A stretch of 64,000 nt of DNA, from contig JAEZTQ010000082.1 of assembly GCA_023443625.1 (NCBI GenBank), positions 77,193 to 141,192 on the forward strand. Reading direction: 5' to 3'. This DNA is from Bacillota bacterium (lineage in GTDB: Bacteria > Bacillota_A > Clostridia > Lachnospirales > Lachnospiraceae). Below the pieces are notes generated by a model that made no database searches, was not told the DNA's origin, and worked only from the letters and a program-made list of their open reading frames with translations. Both the position numbers and the translations under genes were made by a program. This document shows, one piece after another, positions 17,446 through 26,281 of the stretch (positions are counted from its first letter, which is position 1; each line of letters begins with the position of its first letter).

Positions 17446-17976
17446 CTACTTTTTTACAAAATATTTATCTGTCCAAAGTTGTGCTTCTATATAGTAATAC
17501 TGAGAAACTATGTTCCTTAGGAATGCCTCCACATTACCATGTATTTTAATTAATTCATATAAATGGTCTTTACTAAAAGGGTTTTTTCTCTCGGGTTTAT
17601 ACATCATACCTTGACTATCTCCAAAAGTAAAACTAATATCTTTGGCGTCAATCTCGTCTAATAGTAGCTTAGTTACTCTACCCTTTCCAAACCATTCATG
17701 CAAATAATCACTGCCTTGTAGGACAAAGTAATATGGATGTTCAGTTTCTGGTTTCCCACCCATGGATAAAAACTCTTCATACAACCACTTTTCCGTAGCA
17801 ATCCTATGGGGATAATACCCCTTATAATCATCTCCAAAACGGTTAAATGCTACACCACTATTATGTAGTGACAGTTCCCTAGCCAATTCAAAAGATTCTG
17901 CTTCCTTGAGCTGGGTAATACTTTTTAATGGTTCGCATCCAGGATGACAATAATTAACGATATAAATATATTCCAA
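17446..17976 (-). CDS. Uncharacterised protein, paralogue of the 15108-15689 product
   Basis: 176 residues starting at TTG with AGAGG upstream; the weak start is a reason for caution. Motifs HPYYFVLQGSDYLHEWFG and ISFTFGDSQGM followed by YYIEAQLWTDK place it in the same family as the product of 15108-15689. The two genes are separated by the toroid protein and the NTF2-like gene, which looks like a local duplication with intervening genes. Function unknown. Confidence 0.7.
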   Translation of the reverse strand: MEYIYIVNYCHPGCEPLKSITQLKEAESFELARELSLHNSGVAFNRFGDDYKGYYPHRIATEKWLYEEFLSMGGKPETEHPYYFVLQGSDYLHEWFGKGRVTKLLLDEIDAKDISFTFGDSQGMMYKPERKNPFSKDHLYELIKIHGNVEAFLRNIVSQYYYIEAQLWTDKYFVKK

Positions 17977-18039
17977 TAGTAATACCTCTGTAATTTATAA
18001 TGATATTAAAATACTCTAATCTGATTAATCTTTTCTTAT

Positions 18040-18095
18040 ATATTAACATGATTTATATTCATGATTTGCGTTCATGATTTGTGTTCATAATTTGT
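18040..18095. repeat. Short 12-bp degenerate tandem repeat
   Basis: TTCATGATTTGCG is repeated three to four times with variation between 18045 and 18095 in the gap before the next gene. The rest of 17977-18284 has no supported gene. Confidence 0.55.
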
Positions 18096-18284
18096 TGCTT
18101 ATTTGAATGCCTCATTTGTTTTAATTATACATTATTTTTCCGATAATCGCCATCATAATTCAATGTCTTACATTTCAGTGGATAAACAACGAGCGGCGCG
18201 CTATCGAGCCACTCTTATGTTAAGAAAAGCTCTTGCAAACCAGCATATTCAGCTATTTTACAAAAGCTCCATCAAATCAATAGA

Positions 18285-19096
18285 TTATTGATATTTTTGA
18301 CTAATTAATATATAAGACAGTGGTATACCGCCCTTGTTTAAATTCTCAAACATTCCTGATAAATCATAATCATATTCCATTAGCTTTAGGATATGCATGC
18401 GTTTCTCACATATGGCATTTATGATGTCAGACTGGGTGTGGGAAAAACTATAAAATGTCTTTGAAGTATAGGATTTACCAGTTATATAATACATTCCATT
18501 ATTTTCATTCCATTATTTTCAATCCATTGCTCCTTATGAAAATAGGAATTTACGATTTTGCTAGGCTCTTTTTCATCATAGTTATCTTCTCCTAATGCAC
18601 CCAACATATTTGTTACCGGATGGGAATCATTTATTATTAATTTTCCACCTAATTTTAGACATAAGTATACTTTTTGAAAAAACTCAGATAGATCTTGGAA
18701 CCACGTTAGAGCTCCAATTGTAATAAAAATATAATCAAAACTATTATGGTAAGTCTGGTCTATTTTAAGAATATCAGTATTTATAAAAGTACAATTAACT
18801 CCCATTTCACTTGCTGTTTTATTTGCAAAGGATATCATATTCTCAGCGATATCAAAACCTATTCCCTTAGCTGCACCTAATTTCACAAGGGAAAATAACT
18901 CTCTTCCATTATTACAGCAAAATTGAGCTATTGTTTTATTATGAAACTCATATAGAGCAATTTCATCAACTAAATCTTTGACAAGAAAGGGGTATTCTTC
19001 TTTCTCTAATCTATATTTGATATCTTCACCCCATCCTTCATGTCGGTTATTATACGCTTCTTCCCAAGCTTCTTTATTGCTTTTTATATAATTCAT
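18285..19096 (-). pseudogene. SAM-dependent methyltransferase disrupted by a 14-bp tandem duplication
   Basis: The reading frame from the ATG at 19096 (ribosome site AAAGGAGTATTGTCT) is a class I methyltransferase: FCCNNGRELFSLVKLGAAKG is the SAM-binding motif I, FDYIFITIGALTW motif II. It ends prematurely after WIENNGMKIMECII. At 18492-18519 the 14-bp unit CATTCCATTATTTT is present twice in tandem. Removing one copy restores the frame as WIENNGMYYITGKSY, joining the downstream frame 18285-18494 (YSFSHTQSDIINAICEKRM) and giving a normal length of about 265 residues. The gene is either a recent pseudogene or reversible by slippage. Confidence 0.88.
18492..18519. repeat. Perfect 14-bp tandem duplication inside the methyltransferase gene
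   Basis: Two adjacent identical copies of CATTCCATTATTTT. The 14-base gain shifts the frame by two bases and breaks the methyltransferase. Confidence 0.95.
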
Positions 19097-19217
19097 AGAC
19101 AATACTCCTTTACATAATTAAATACTCCTTAATTTAGATTTATAGAACTGTGTAATATTAATTCATAAATATCCTATACAATTTTGATACCGTTCTCTGT
19201 TTTCTAATGTTATAGTA

Positions 19218-19985
19218 CTAATATGGTTTTACTCCTCGTGTAGCCATAAATTGAGGAGCGTATTCACTGATAGGAGTGACACCCTCTCTACACCTATCCT
19301 CATACAAATCTGTCAAAATAAATCCGGCTTTTAGTTGCCCGCCAAGTTGTTCCTCCATACTATGGCTAAATTGAATACCTTCATAATTGTTTACCATCCT
19401 ATCATATCTTTCTTTATCCATCTTTAAAGGGTTATAGGGTAATTTATTAACCACTGTCAATGGGGCATCATCTTCAAAGAGAAAATCAATTCCATTGGAA
19501 AAGCCAGCTAGTAGTATTCCCCCTTTTTTTAATACCCTGTAGCATTCCTTCCATACATGAATGACATCTTCGATATAGCAATTTGAAACAGGATGAAAAA
19601 TTATATCAAAGGATTCATTATCAAAGGGTAATGTCTTTGTCATATCTCCTTTGATAATGTTAATATGGTATCCTTCCCGTTTGGACACCATAATTTCAGA
19701 CTCCAGCTGTCTATTAGAATTATCAAATATACTACATTGAGCCCCTAAAGCTGAAAATATGGGCATTTGTTGACCACCTCCACTTGCTAATCCAAGAAGT
19801 TTCTTATCTCTTAAATCACCAAACCACTGATGAGGTACTTTAATACAGGGGGTAAGTAATACACCCCATTCCCCACTTTTCGCTTTTTCATATTCATCAT
19901 GAGAAATAGGTATGGACCACTCGCAACCATCCTCAGACCAAAAATCCCAGGCTTTAGAATTAATATCTGTATAGCTTCTATTCAT
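19218..19985 (-). CDS. Class I SAM-dependent methyltransferase
   Basis: 255 residues from the ATG at 19985 (AAGGAGTGTTTAAT upstream). Motif I is LLGLASGGGQQMPIFSALGA, then FDIIFHPVSNCYIEDV (motif II) and VLKKGGILLAGFSN (motif III), the standard Methyltransf_11 layout. It probably methylates a small molecule; the acceptor is unknown. It is oriented with the broken methyltransferase downstream, but they are different subfamilies rather than duplicates. Confidence 0.88.
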   Translation of the reverse strand: MNRSYTDINSKAWDFWSEDGCEWSIPISHDEYEKAKSGEWGVLLTPCIKVPHQWFGDLRDKKLLGLASGGGQQMPIFSALGAQCSIFDNSNRQLESEIMVSKREGYHINIIKGDMTKTLPFDNESFDIIFHPVSNCYIEDVIHVWKECYRVLKKGGILLAGFSNGIDFLFEDDAPLTVVNKLPYNPLKMDKERYDRMVNNYEGIQFSHSMEEQLGGQLKAGFILTDLYEDRCREGVTPISEYAPQFMATRGVKPY

Positions 19986-20103
19986 ATTAAACACTCCTTA
20001 TTCTTAGGTAATTTCATTCAAATAACTTTCATACAATGAAATTATCACATATCCTTTATTATGTTAAGTGGCATAATTATTTTAAAATAAGTGCTACACA
20101 AAA

Positions 20104-20179
20104 AGCTGTTACTTTTTTGCTCTCTCCTAAACAAGTCTTAATAATTTACTTGTCATAGGGAGCTAAAAAAGTAACAGCT
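20104..20179 (-). terminator. Long hairpin terminator after the CD3324-like gene
   Basis: AGCTGTTACTTTTTT at 20104 pairs with AAAAAAGTAACAGCT ending at 20178, with an inner ACAAGT / ACTTGT stem. On the minus strand it is followed by TTTTTGTG. It ends the 87-residue gene just upstream. Confidence 0.75.
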
Positions 20180-20185
20180 CTTATA

Positions 20186-20449
20186 CTAACGCTTATAAAC
20201 AATTCTCTTAATAGTATCATAAGAAAGATGGTATTCTTCCATAAGTTCCACTATGGATAACCCGGTGCGTTTCCTATTTATGATCTCTTGATTTCTTTTA
20301 TGTAATTCTTTTTTTATATTGGTCCTACTCCCCCATTTACATCTTTCACCTTCTGGTAATGGGATATAGATTAGTCCTCCACCAAAATATTTTTGAATTT
20401 CAGACAGAATATCTTCAGGTAATACTTCTTTTCCATTTACATATGACAT
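20186..20449 (-). CDS. CD3324-family small DNA-binding-like protein
   Basis: 87 residues from the ATG at 20449 (AAGGAG at 8 bases). The start MSYVNGKEVLPEDILSEIQK and the middle GLIYIPLPEGERCKWGSRT match the clostridial CD3324 family; the C-terminus (SIVELMEEYHLSYDTIKRIV) is a helix-turn-helix similar to Mor/resolvase-type regulators. It is likely a small transcription regulator. It is monocistronic with its own terminator. Confidence 0.82.
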   Translation of the reverse strand: MSYVNGKEVLPEDILSEIQKYFGGGLIYIPLPEGERCKWGSRTNIKKELHKRNQEIINRKRTGLSIVELMEEYHLSYDTIKRIVYKR

Positions 20450-20722
20450 GCATATCACTCCTTCTTAAATAACGACATCCTATAAGTCTGGTGTCTATGA
20501 AATAAATTCCAGAGTGCAACACATTTCATATTTTTAATGCGATTCTATAATTCCTCGCTCTATGATTGAATCGCTAGACAAACATGTCCTGTGTTGCATA
20601 GAGCGTATTGGGTGCCTGGTTAGATTTTCTTATACAGAGCATAATATCAAGCATTGTTATTTCCTTTCTTTCATTCTATTATTTTATTAATAGTTCTATT
20701 TCTCAAGGCCTAGGCATTATTA

Positions 20723-21904
20723 TTACTTTTCTAAGCCTACAAGTTTTAGAATTTTCAAAGCATTATCCTCCCATTTATGAGATGCATCTGCTATAATTTT
20801 TCCTTGCGTGGCAATCATCTCCCCTTTATCCAAATTCACTAGCAATTCTTTCATCCTATTGGCTAATTCTTTACCACCATTATATGAATATAAAATAATA
20901 TCTTCACCATCAGTAAATTCCTCATGAACAATGGGAAAATCATTTGTTATGCATATTGCACCACATCTCATACTTGTATATATTCTCTCATGCATGCCAT
21001 TTTGAAAAGTTGGCACATGATTAAGAACAAACTTAGAATTTCCCATTAGTTCTGTAACCTCTTCCAAATCTAATCCATGTTCACCATATATTTTTAAATT
21101 AGATTTAAAATCAGCTTCAAAGTTCTCCCATCCTGCTCCACAAACCGTTATATTAATACCATTCCTGAGCAATTCTTTGATAAGCAGATCTCTAGTGTAA
21201 GCCCTTATATATTGATCCACTCCCAAAAATTGATGTATCATTAGTATAAATTCATCGTCTGTATATTGAAAATTGATGCTTTTAAAATATAATATCAAAG
21301 CATCCTGCAAAGTCATTAAGGAATCCTTTAGCATTAATTCAATTAATATATTTGATATTCCTTTGTAAACATCTTCCATATTATTTAGTTCATTCAATAC
21401 TACAAATGGATCTTCATAGGAAGATGGAAATAATACTTCTATTTCACGATCCTTAAAAGACACTAAATTTTGTGCTATAACCCCCCCATGGGATAGGTAA
21501 GACACGTTTTTAACACCCTTATAATATTGCTTTGTAAACTCAACATGATTTCTATCGATGAAACCTACGAACATATTATCACCATGTTGTATATTTAATC
21601 TACAATCATGATATATTGGGTGATCTACTATATGACCAAAAAATAATTTGTCAGTAAATGCACTAAAATCCGATGTATTATCACCTGCTGAGCAAATGTC
21701 ATAAAGTAGTGCTTGAAAAGAATAAACTAAGTCGTATTTATTTGTTATTAATGAAGCAAATCCGTCTCTCTCCTCTTGTAAAAGTAAATCAGTGACTGTA
21801 ACATTATATCCTAATTTCTCAAAAGATGAAGCGACATAGTCTGCCGCAATTCGTAATACATTATATCTGGAATGCCCTTTTATTACCAAAATATTTTTAT
21901 TCAT
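20723..21904 (-). CDS. CgeB-like glycosyltransferase
   Basis: 393 residues. The C-terminal half carries a GT-B donor-binding pattern: YGEHGLDLEEVTELMGNSKF, NHVPTFQNGMHERIYTSMRC and CGAICITNDFP followed by HEEF, as in CgeB/SpaE-type proteins (glycosyl transferases group 1 family). The N-terminus (ILVIKGHSRYNVLRIAADYV) is a Rossmann strand. Homologues glycosylate spore crust or flagellar proteins or make cell-surface glycans. The ATG lacks a close ribosome site (AGGAGG is over 30 bases away), so the start is uncertain. Confidence 0.75.
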   Translation of the reverse strand: MNKNILVIKGHSRYNVLRIAADYVASSFEKLGYNVTVTDLLLQEERDGFASLITNKYDLVYSFQALLYDICSAGDNTSDFSAFTDKLFFGHIVDHPIYHDCRLNIQHGDNMFVGFIDRNHVEFTKQYYKGVKNVSYLSHGGVIAQNLVSFKDREIEVLFPSSYEDPFVVLNELNNMEDVYKGISNILIELMLKDSLMTLQDALILYFKSINFQYTDDEFILMIHQFLGVDQYIRAYTRDLLIKELLRNGINITVCGAGWENFEADFKSNLKIYGEHGLDLEEVTELMGNSKFVLNHVPTFQNGMHERIYTSMRCGAICITNDFPIVHEEFTDGEDIILYSYNGGKELANRMKELLVNLDKGEMIATQGKIIADASHKWEDNALKILKLVGLEK

Positions 21905-22229
21905 TATATAAGTATGAGGTACTTAAGTATCTCTTTCCTCCTATACTATTTCATGTATTCTTATAATTCGTATTATTCTTTTACCATTAATTTTGAAGTA
22001 ATAATCTAGATTTGTATATCTTTTTTATATAAGAATACAACTTTTACCATATTACGTATAATATACTATTTACTAATACATGTCAAACCATAATACAAAA
22101 TAATACATAATATTATAAAAAACGTCATTCTGAATTATGTTATTTTTAGAAAATATATATGCGTTATTGACCTACGGTATTCAATACAGTATTATTACCA
22201 TAAATAACCATGCATAGAGAGGTAAAGTT
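21905..22229. other. AT-rich divergent intergenic region
   Basis: 325 bases between the CgeB-like and RDD genes. Apart from the promoter-like element at 22167-22195 I see nothing recognisable. Confidence 0.6.
22167..22195 (+). promoter_or_regulatory. Sigma-A promoter for the RDD protein gene
   Basis: TTGACC and TATTAT are separated by 17 bases, 35 bases before the ATG. Confidence 0.6.
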
Positions 22230-23336
22230 ATGGAAGATACTTATTTAGAAATTAAAGAAAATAGCAATAAAGATTATAGCAGTAAAGATAATCTCACATG
22301 TGATTTTATTAATAAAAACAGAGTACCACATGTCTGGAGGCGTTTTTTTGCAAGAGGTATAGATATATCAATCTATAGCCTCCTTTGGAATGCTTTTTCT
22401 AATCTATTACTTCGCTGGAGTACGGAAGATGGTTCGAATATTTTTGTATTCGATATACCATTAGTAATCATGATTTTCCTTGAACCCTTATTACTTTCTA
22501 CCATTGGTACTACCCTTGGAAAATATATATTCGGATTAAATATTAGATATTATGATGGCAATAAATTAAACTATAACCAAGGCTTAATACGTTGCCTTAA
22601 AATATTCTGGAGAGGTTATGGCTTAGGAATCCCTATTTATAGTTTGATCCGTCTATATAAAAGCTTTCGTAGTTGTAATCGTAATGAAGCAATGCCTTGG
22701 GATACATTTTTATCTTATAAGATTAAAGACAGAAAAGTTAACCGCACAATTATTTTCATTGCTACCTACGTTCTCTTGTATATATTAAATAATCTAGTCT
22801 TTCTGCAAGCACAGATGCCCATCCACCGTGGTAATATTACAGCAGAACAATATTATGATAATTGTAATGATGTCATGTCCTATTCCAATATAGATTTTGA
22901 TAAAAAGTTAAGCCCTCAGGGATTATGGGTTGATAAGTCTCAATACTACAGAATAAATAAAAACAATCACTATAGTAGACAGTTTCTTCCCACCCATGAG
23001 CTTACCCTTAAAGATGGCTATGTTACTGGGGTAAAAATAGAAGTGGGATTTAATCAAAATGATTATATCCCGGGTTTATATAATCAAAAACTTATTGCAG
23101 TTAGATCTTTTCTGGCTGCTCAAAAAGAAACCAATATGATAAGCCTTGCAATCAGTAACATTTTGCAAATTATTTATAAGGATTTTGATAATTACTCTTT
23201 TACCCATGGAAGTGTAAGAGTCACAAATGAAGTTTCATATAATGGATATCAAAAAAGTAATGATCAGCTTTTATTAGCTACAGAAGATGAAGATCGCAAA
23301 TTTCATATGATCTTTACATTAGAAAAACTCAATTAA
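22230..23336 (+). CDS. RDD-family membrane protein with extracytoplasmic C-terminal domain
   Basis: 368 residues. Residues 30-165 form an RDD domain: RRFFARGIDISIYSLL supplies the Arg-Asp pair, the second helix follows, and GTTLGKYIFGLNIR is the conserved loop before the third. A fourth hydrophobic helix (about 175-195) leads into a 170-residue polar, probably external domain without a recognised family. RDD proteins are proposed transporters or exchangers, often for Na+/H+. GAGAGGTAAAGTT precedes the ATG. It faces the repeat array and shared terminator downstream. Confidence 0.8.
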   Translation: MEDTYLEIKENSNKDYSSKDNLTCDFINKNRVPHVWRRFFARGIDISIYSLLWNAFSNLLLRWSTEDGSNIFVFDIPLVIMIFLEPLLLSTIGTTLGKYIFGLNIRYYDGNKLNYNQGLIRCLKIFWRGYGLGIPIYSLIRLYKSFRSCNRNEAMPWDTFLSYKIKDRKVNRTIIFIATYVLLYILNNLVFLQAQMPIHRGNITAEQYYDNCNDVMSYSNIDFDKKLSPQGLWVDKSQYYRINKNNHYSRQFLPTHELTLKDGYVTGVKIEVGFNQNDYIPGLYNQKLIAVRSFLAAQKETNMISLAISNILQIIYKDFDNYSFTHGSVRVTNEVSYNGYQKSNDQLLLATEDEDRKFHMIFTLEKLN

Positions 23337-23399
23337 GAATTTAAGTTTAATATCTAAAAAACTTATACAAAATCAAAATAATACAGTGTAATCACCTAA

Positions 23400-23775
23400 A
23401 ATGAATAACATCATCTGTAATCAAGTTATATAAAAAAGAAATCTCTATGATCCTATATAATGTTAAGAACAAACCTCTATATCATATAGTAATGTAAAGA
23501 ACAAACCTCTATTCTTATACAGTACTGTAAAGAGCAAACCTCTTTACAGTAATATAAAAACAAACCTCTATATTTATACAGTCATGCAAAAAGAAACTTC
23601 TATATTAATATAGAAATGCATAAGAAACCATAAGATATTATTTAGTGATGTAAAAAGAAACATAATGTAAAGAGCAAACCTCAATATTTATACAGTCATG
23701 CAAAAAGAAACTTCTATACTTATATAGAAATGCAAAAGAAACCATAAGATCTTATAGTGATGTAAAAAGAAACCT
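23400..23775. repeat. Degenerate repeat array made of terminator-arm-like blocks
   Basis: About eight to ten imperfect blocks of roughly 30-40 bp with the core AATGTAAAGARCAAACCTCTAT followed by TTATACAGT are strung together. A higher-order duplication of about 113 bp places ATACAGTCATGCAAAAAGAA at both 23576 and 23690. The core resembles the left arm AAGAAACCTCT of the terminator at 23767-23798, so the array may have grown from it. No gene is seen here. Confidence 0.8.
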
Positions 23776-23805
23776 CTATGATAAAGCAGAGGTTTCTTTT
23801 TATAA
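23767..23805. terminator. Bidirectional terminator between RDD and LysM genes
   Basis: AAGAAACCTCT pairs with AGAGGTTTCTT (11 pairs) around a 10-base loop, with T runs on both strands. It serves the LysM gene on the minus strand and could serve the RDD gene on the plus strand. Confidence 0.88.
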
Positions 23806-23809
23806 AATA

Positions 23810-24154
23810 TTAATAGGAGTTGTCAGCATAGTAGGGGACGATAATATAATTTCCTGCATGTATATTATCACTGGTTATTCCGTTGCTTTCTTTAATCTCT
23901 CTAATATAGTCATTCATATCACCATATTCATCGCTGATATAATCAGAGGCTATACTCCATAAAGTATCACCTTTCCTTATCTCAACACTGGTTATTAATT
24001 TGATTCTATCTTCATTCCTCTTAGCAGTAACAGTCTTGGTGACAAAAAGTATTGTAATTATGGCTAGTACTAATAATATTACTGTACCTACTGCCCATAA
24101 CTTCTTACGATTATCTTGAAAACCCTCTCTCACTCTATAGATAGCTCTATTCAT
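23810..24154 (-). CDS. LysM-domain membrane protein, YneA-like SOS cell-division inhibitor
   Basis: 114 residues: a short cytoplasmic N-terminus, one membrane helix (about 20-42) and an extracellular LysM motif (VEIRKGDTLWSIASDYISDEY ending in NYIIVPYY, shown in part). Size, topology and divergent orientation to lexA match Bacillus YneA, which blocks division during the SOS response. The intergenic region carries several LexA-box-like palindromes, supporting SOS control. AGGAGGTAAGTGAG precedes the ATG. The division-inhibitor role is inferred from context and architecture. Confidence 0.8.
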   Translation of the reverse strand: MNRAIYRVREGFQDNRKKLWAVGTVILLVLAIITILFVTKTVTAKRNEDRIKLITSVEIRKGDTLWSIASDYISDEYGDMNDYIREIKESNGITSDNIHAGNYIIVPYYADNSY

Positions 24155-24325
24155 CTCACTTACCTCCTAAATATATAATTATATTAATCAGTACTCTAAT
24201 TTTCTTTATTATATTATTTATGTGGGTCATAGGATGTCTCATAAAGAAATGTTTCAAATTAATTTATGTAATAAAATCTTACTAATCCATACTATATTCA
24301 AATCGCTATAATATTATAGACATAT

Positions 24326-24453
24326 CGAACATATGATGGGAACGTTTGTTTTGTTAGGTTAATTATACATAACAAACATATGTTTGTCAATATATTTTTC
24401 GAACATATATTTTGTTTTGCAAACATTTTTTCGTTTTTCAGAACATAAGTTTT
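24326..24453. promoter_or_regulatory. Five candidate LexA (DinR) boxes in the lexA/LysM divergent promoter
   Basis: Gram-positive LexA boxes follow GAACnnnnGTTC-like palindromes. Candidates: CGAACATATGATGG (24326), GGAACGTTTGTTTT (24339), CAAACATATGTTTG (24373, perfect palindrome), CGAACATATATTTT (24400) and AGAACATAAGTTTT (24440). The last overlaps the -35 of the lexA promoter. Confidence 0.75.
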
Positions 24454-24480
24454 GCATTTTATAAGGTTATATGTTATAAT
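24452..24480 (+). promoter_or_regulatory. lexA promoter
   Basis: TTGCAT and TATAAT are 17 bases apart, with a TG one base before the -10 (extended -10). A LexA-like box overlaps the -35, giving autorepression. Confidence 0.8.
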
Positions 24481-24511
24481 GGTGCAAATAGGAAATGGAG
24501 GCCATTATTTT

Positions 24512-25129
24512 ATGGGGTACGGTAGAATAAGCAATAAACAAAAAGAAATATTAGAATATTTAAAATCTCAGATAATTAATAAGGGATATCCGCCGGCTGT
24601 TCGTGAAATATGTGAAGCCGTTAAATTAAAATCCACTTCATCAGTACACTCCCATCTGGAAACCTTGGAGAAGAACGGATACATCAGAAGAGATCCATCA
24701 AAACCAAGAGCAATTGAAATAATTGATGATGAATTTAATTTAACAAGACGTGATTTGGTCAATGTTCCTGTTGTCGGTACAATTACTGCGGGACAGCCTA
24801 TACTGGCTGTTGAAAATATAGACAGCTACTTCCCTATTCCTTCTGAATATATGCCCAATGAAGATACTTTCATGTTAAAAGTTAAGGGTGAGAGTATGAT
24901 TAATGCAGGTATTTATAATGGCGATAAGATATTAGTTCAGAAGCAGTCCCATGCGAAGAACGGTGATTATGTCGTTGCATTAATTGGGGAAGAAGTTACT
25001 GTTAAGACATTTTATAAAGAGAGCGGTTATTACCGTCTTCAGCCAGAGAATGATACCATGGAACCTATTATCGTCTCCGATCTTAATATTCAAGGTAAGG
25101 TAATTGGCTTATTTAGAATGTACAATTAG
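24512..25129 (+). CDS. lexA: LexA repressor
   Basis: 205 residues from the ATG at 24512, which has GGAGG 10 bases upstream; an upstream ATG at 24452 lies in the promoter and is rejected. The winged helix spans residues 1-65 (GYPPAVREICEAVKLKSTSS). The self-cleavage site Ala-Gly is in GTITAGQPIL, the catalytic Ser in KVKGESMINAG and the Lys in EEVTVKTFY. DNA damage-activated RecA triggers cleavage and derepression of the SOS regulon. Divergent from the LysM gene and convergent with rsfS. Confidence 0.97.
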   Translation: MGYGRISNKQKEILEYLKSQIINKGYPPAVREICEAVKLKSTSSVHSHLETLEKNGYIRRDPSKPRAIEIIDDEFNLTRRDLVNVPVVGTITAGQPILAVENIDSYFPIPSEYMPNEDTFMLKVKGESMINAGIYNGDKILVQKQSHAKNGDYVVALIGEEVTVKTFYKESGYYRLQPENDTMEPIIVSDLNIQGKVIGLFRMYN

Positions 25130-25156
25130 TGCTAAATTACATAAGATCCAAATAAC

Positions 25157-25195
25157 AATAGGCAGACTACAGGGTAATTATGTAGTCTGCCTATT
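25157..25195 (+). terminator. lexA terminator
   Basis: AATAGGCAGACTAC pairs with GTAGTCTGCCTATT (14 pairs) around an 11-base loop. The 3' tail is only moderately T-rich. Confidence 0.7.
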
Positions 25196-25308
25196 ATTAA
25201 GTAAGGTAATACGATTAACTTTTCAATTACTATTATTCCTAATTATAGGTTTGTTGCTGGTATACAAACTATTTAGTAAATGTAACTTGATTTTGCACAG
25301 GATTAATC

Positions 25309-25659
25309 TTATATCTGATCTATGGCGATTGACTTGCCATCTCTCCAGATTCTTTCCAGATTATAAAATAATCTATCTTCCTTAGAGAATACATGTACTA
25401 CTACATCACCGTAGTCCATTAATATCCAGCTGGCAGATCTAACACCTTCAATTCTTTTTGGTTGGTAGCCCTCTCTTCCAAGTTTATCTTCAACTGAACT
25501 AACCAGGGCATCTACCTGAGATGCATTTGTACCATTTGCAATGATAAAATAATCTGCAATAATTGATATATCTTTTATCTCAATAATTTGTATATCCTCA
25601 CCCTTCTTTTCATCCAGAGCCTCAAATGCTAATTTAACCATTTGCTTAGAAATTTCCAT
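25309..25659 (-). CDS. rsfS: Ribosome silencing factor RsfS
   Basis: 116 residues of the RsfS/Iojap/YbeB family: IIADYFIIANGTNASQVDAL followed by EGVRSASWILMDYGDVVVHV is diagnostic. It binds L14 on the large subunit and prevents subunit joining in starvation. It is the last gene of the minus-strand nadD-yqeK-rsfS group, the usual Firmicute order. Confidence 0.95.
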   Translation of the reverse strand: MEISKQMVKLAFEALDEKKGEDIQIIEIKDISIIADYFIIANGTNASQVDALVSSVEDKLGREGYQPKRIEGVRSASWILMDYGDVVVHVFSKEDRLFYNLERIWRDGKSIAIDQI

Positions 25660-25703
25660 ATTACACCCGTACCTTTCTATATTAATTACTCTTAACTAGT
25701 TTT

Positions 25704-26276
25704 TTATATATGAAGAAGCTTTTGATAATACTCATAGGTTGCTACTGTAATAGCATCAATCTTTTTGTTGCTTTCCCTTAAATAATTCAGTGTATTTTCT
25801 AAAATCATACATACAGCCCAGTCTAGGTCATTATAGGCTGCTTTGCGTATAAGGTCTATTCTAGGAAGTGGATTTCTATAAGGTTCAATATAATCCGCTG
25901 TAAAAATGATTTTTTCCAGTAAGGTCATCGCCGGACGACCTGTTGTATGATAAATGATAGCATCTAATATTTCTTTATCCTCTACACCATATTTGACCTT
26001 TGCAATGATAGCCCCAACCTTAGCATGAAGAAGGTATTCACACTCTCTTTCAATATCCCTAACCTGTAAATGATATCTTTCACAAGTCTCAAGGAGTTCT
26101 TCATCCTTTAGGTATCTGGCACAATCATGTAATATTCCTGTTATTTGGGCTTTATCAGTATCATAGCCATGAATTAAAGCTAAATCATGGGAGACTTCTT
26201 CTACTCCAATACTATGTCGAAATCTCGATGGATTGAGCAATTGCTTTAATTCCTCTCTAATCAGTGTCAAATTCAT
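25704..26276 (-). CDS. yqeK: YqeK HD-domain diadenosine tetraphosphate hydrolase
   Basis: 190 residues with an HD domain: RFRHSIGVEEVSHDLA, GILHDCARYL (His-Asp pair), LLHAKVGAII and AIIYHTTGRPAMT, the pattern of YqeK, which splits Ap4A symmetrically. GGAGGAATAATCAAT precedes the ATG. It starts 5 bases after the nadD stop, consistent with an operon. Confidence 0.95.
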   Translation of the reverse strand: MNLTLIREELKQLLNPSRFRHSIGVEEVSHDLALIHGYDTDKAQITGILHDCARYLKDEELLETCERYHLQVRDIERECEYLLHAKVGAIIAKVKYGVEDKEILDAIIYHTTGRPAMTLLEKIIFTADYIEPYRNPLPRIDLIRKAAYNDLDWAVCMILENTLNYLRESNKKIDAITVATYEYYQKLLHI

Positions 26277-26281
26277 ATTGA

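Noticed and set aside
18103..18291. Plus-strand frame with a segment slightly like the linker into an EAL domain (ARYRATLMLRKALANQHIQL)
   Set aside because: Too short, no ribosome site and no EAL motif; resemblance may be chance. It overlaps the end of the methyltransferase pseudogene.
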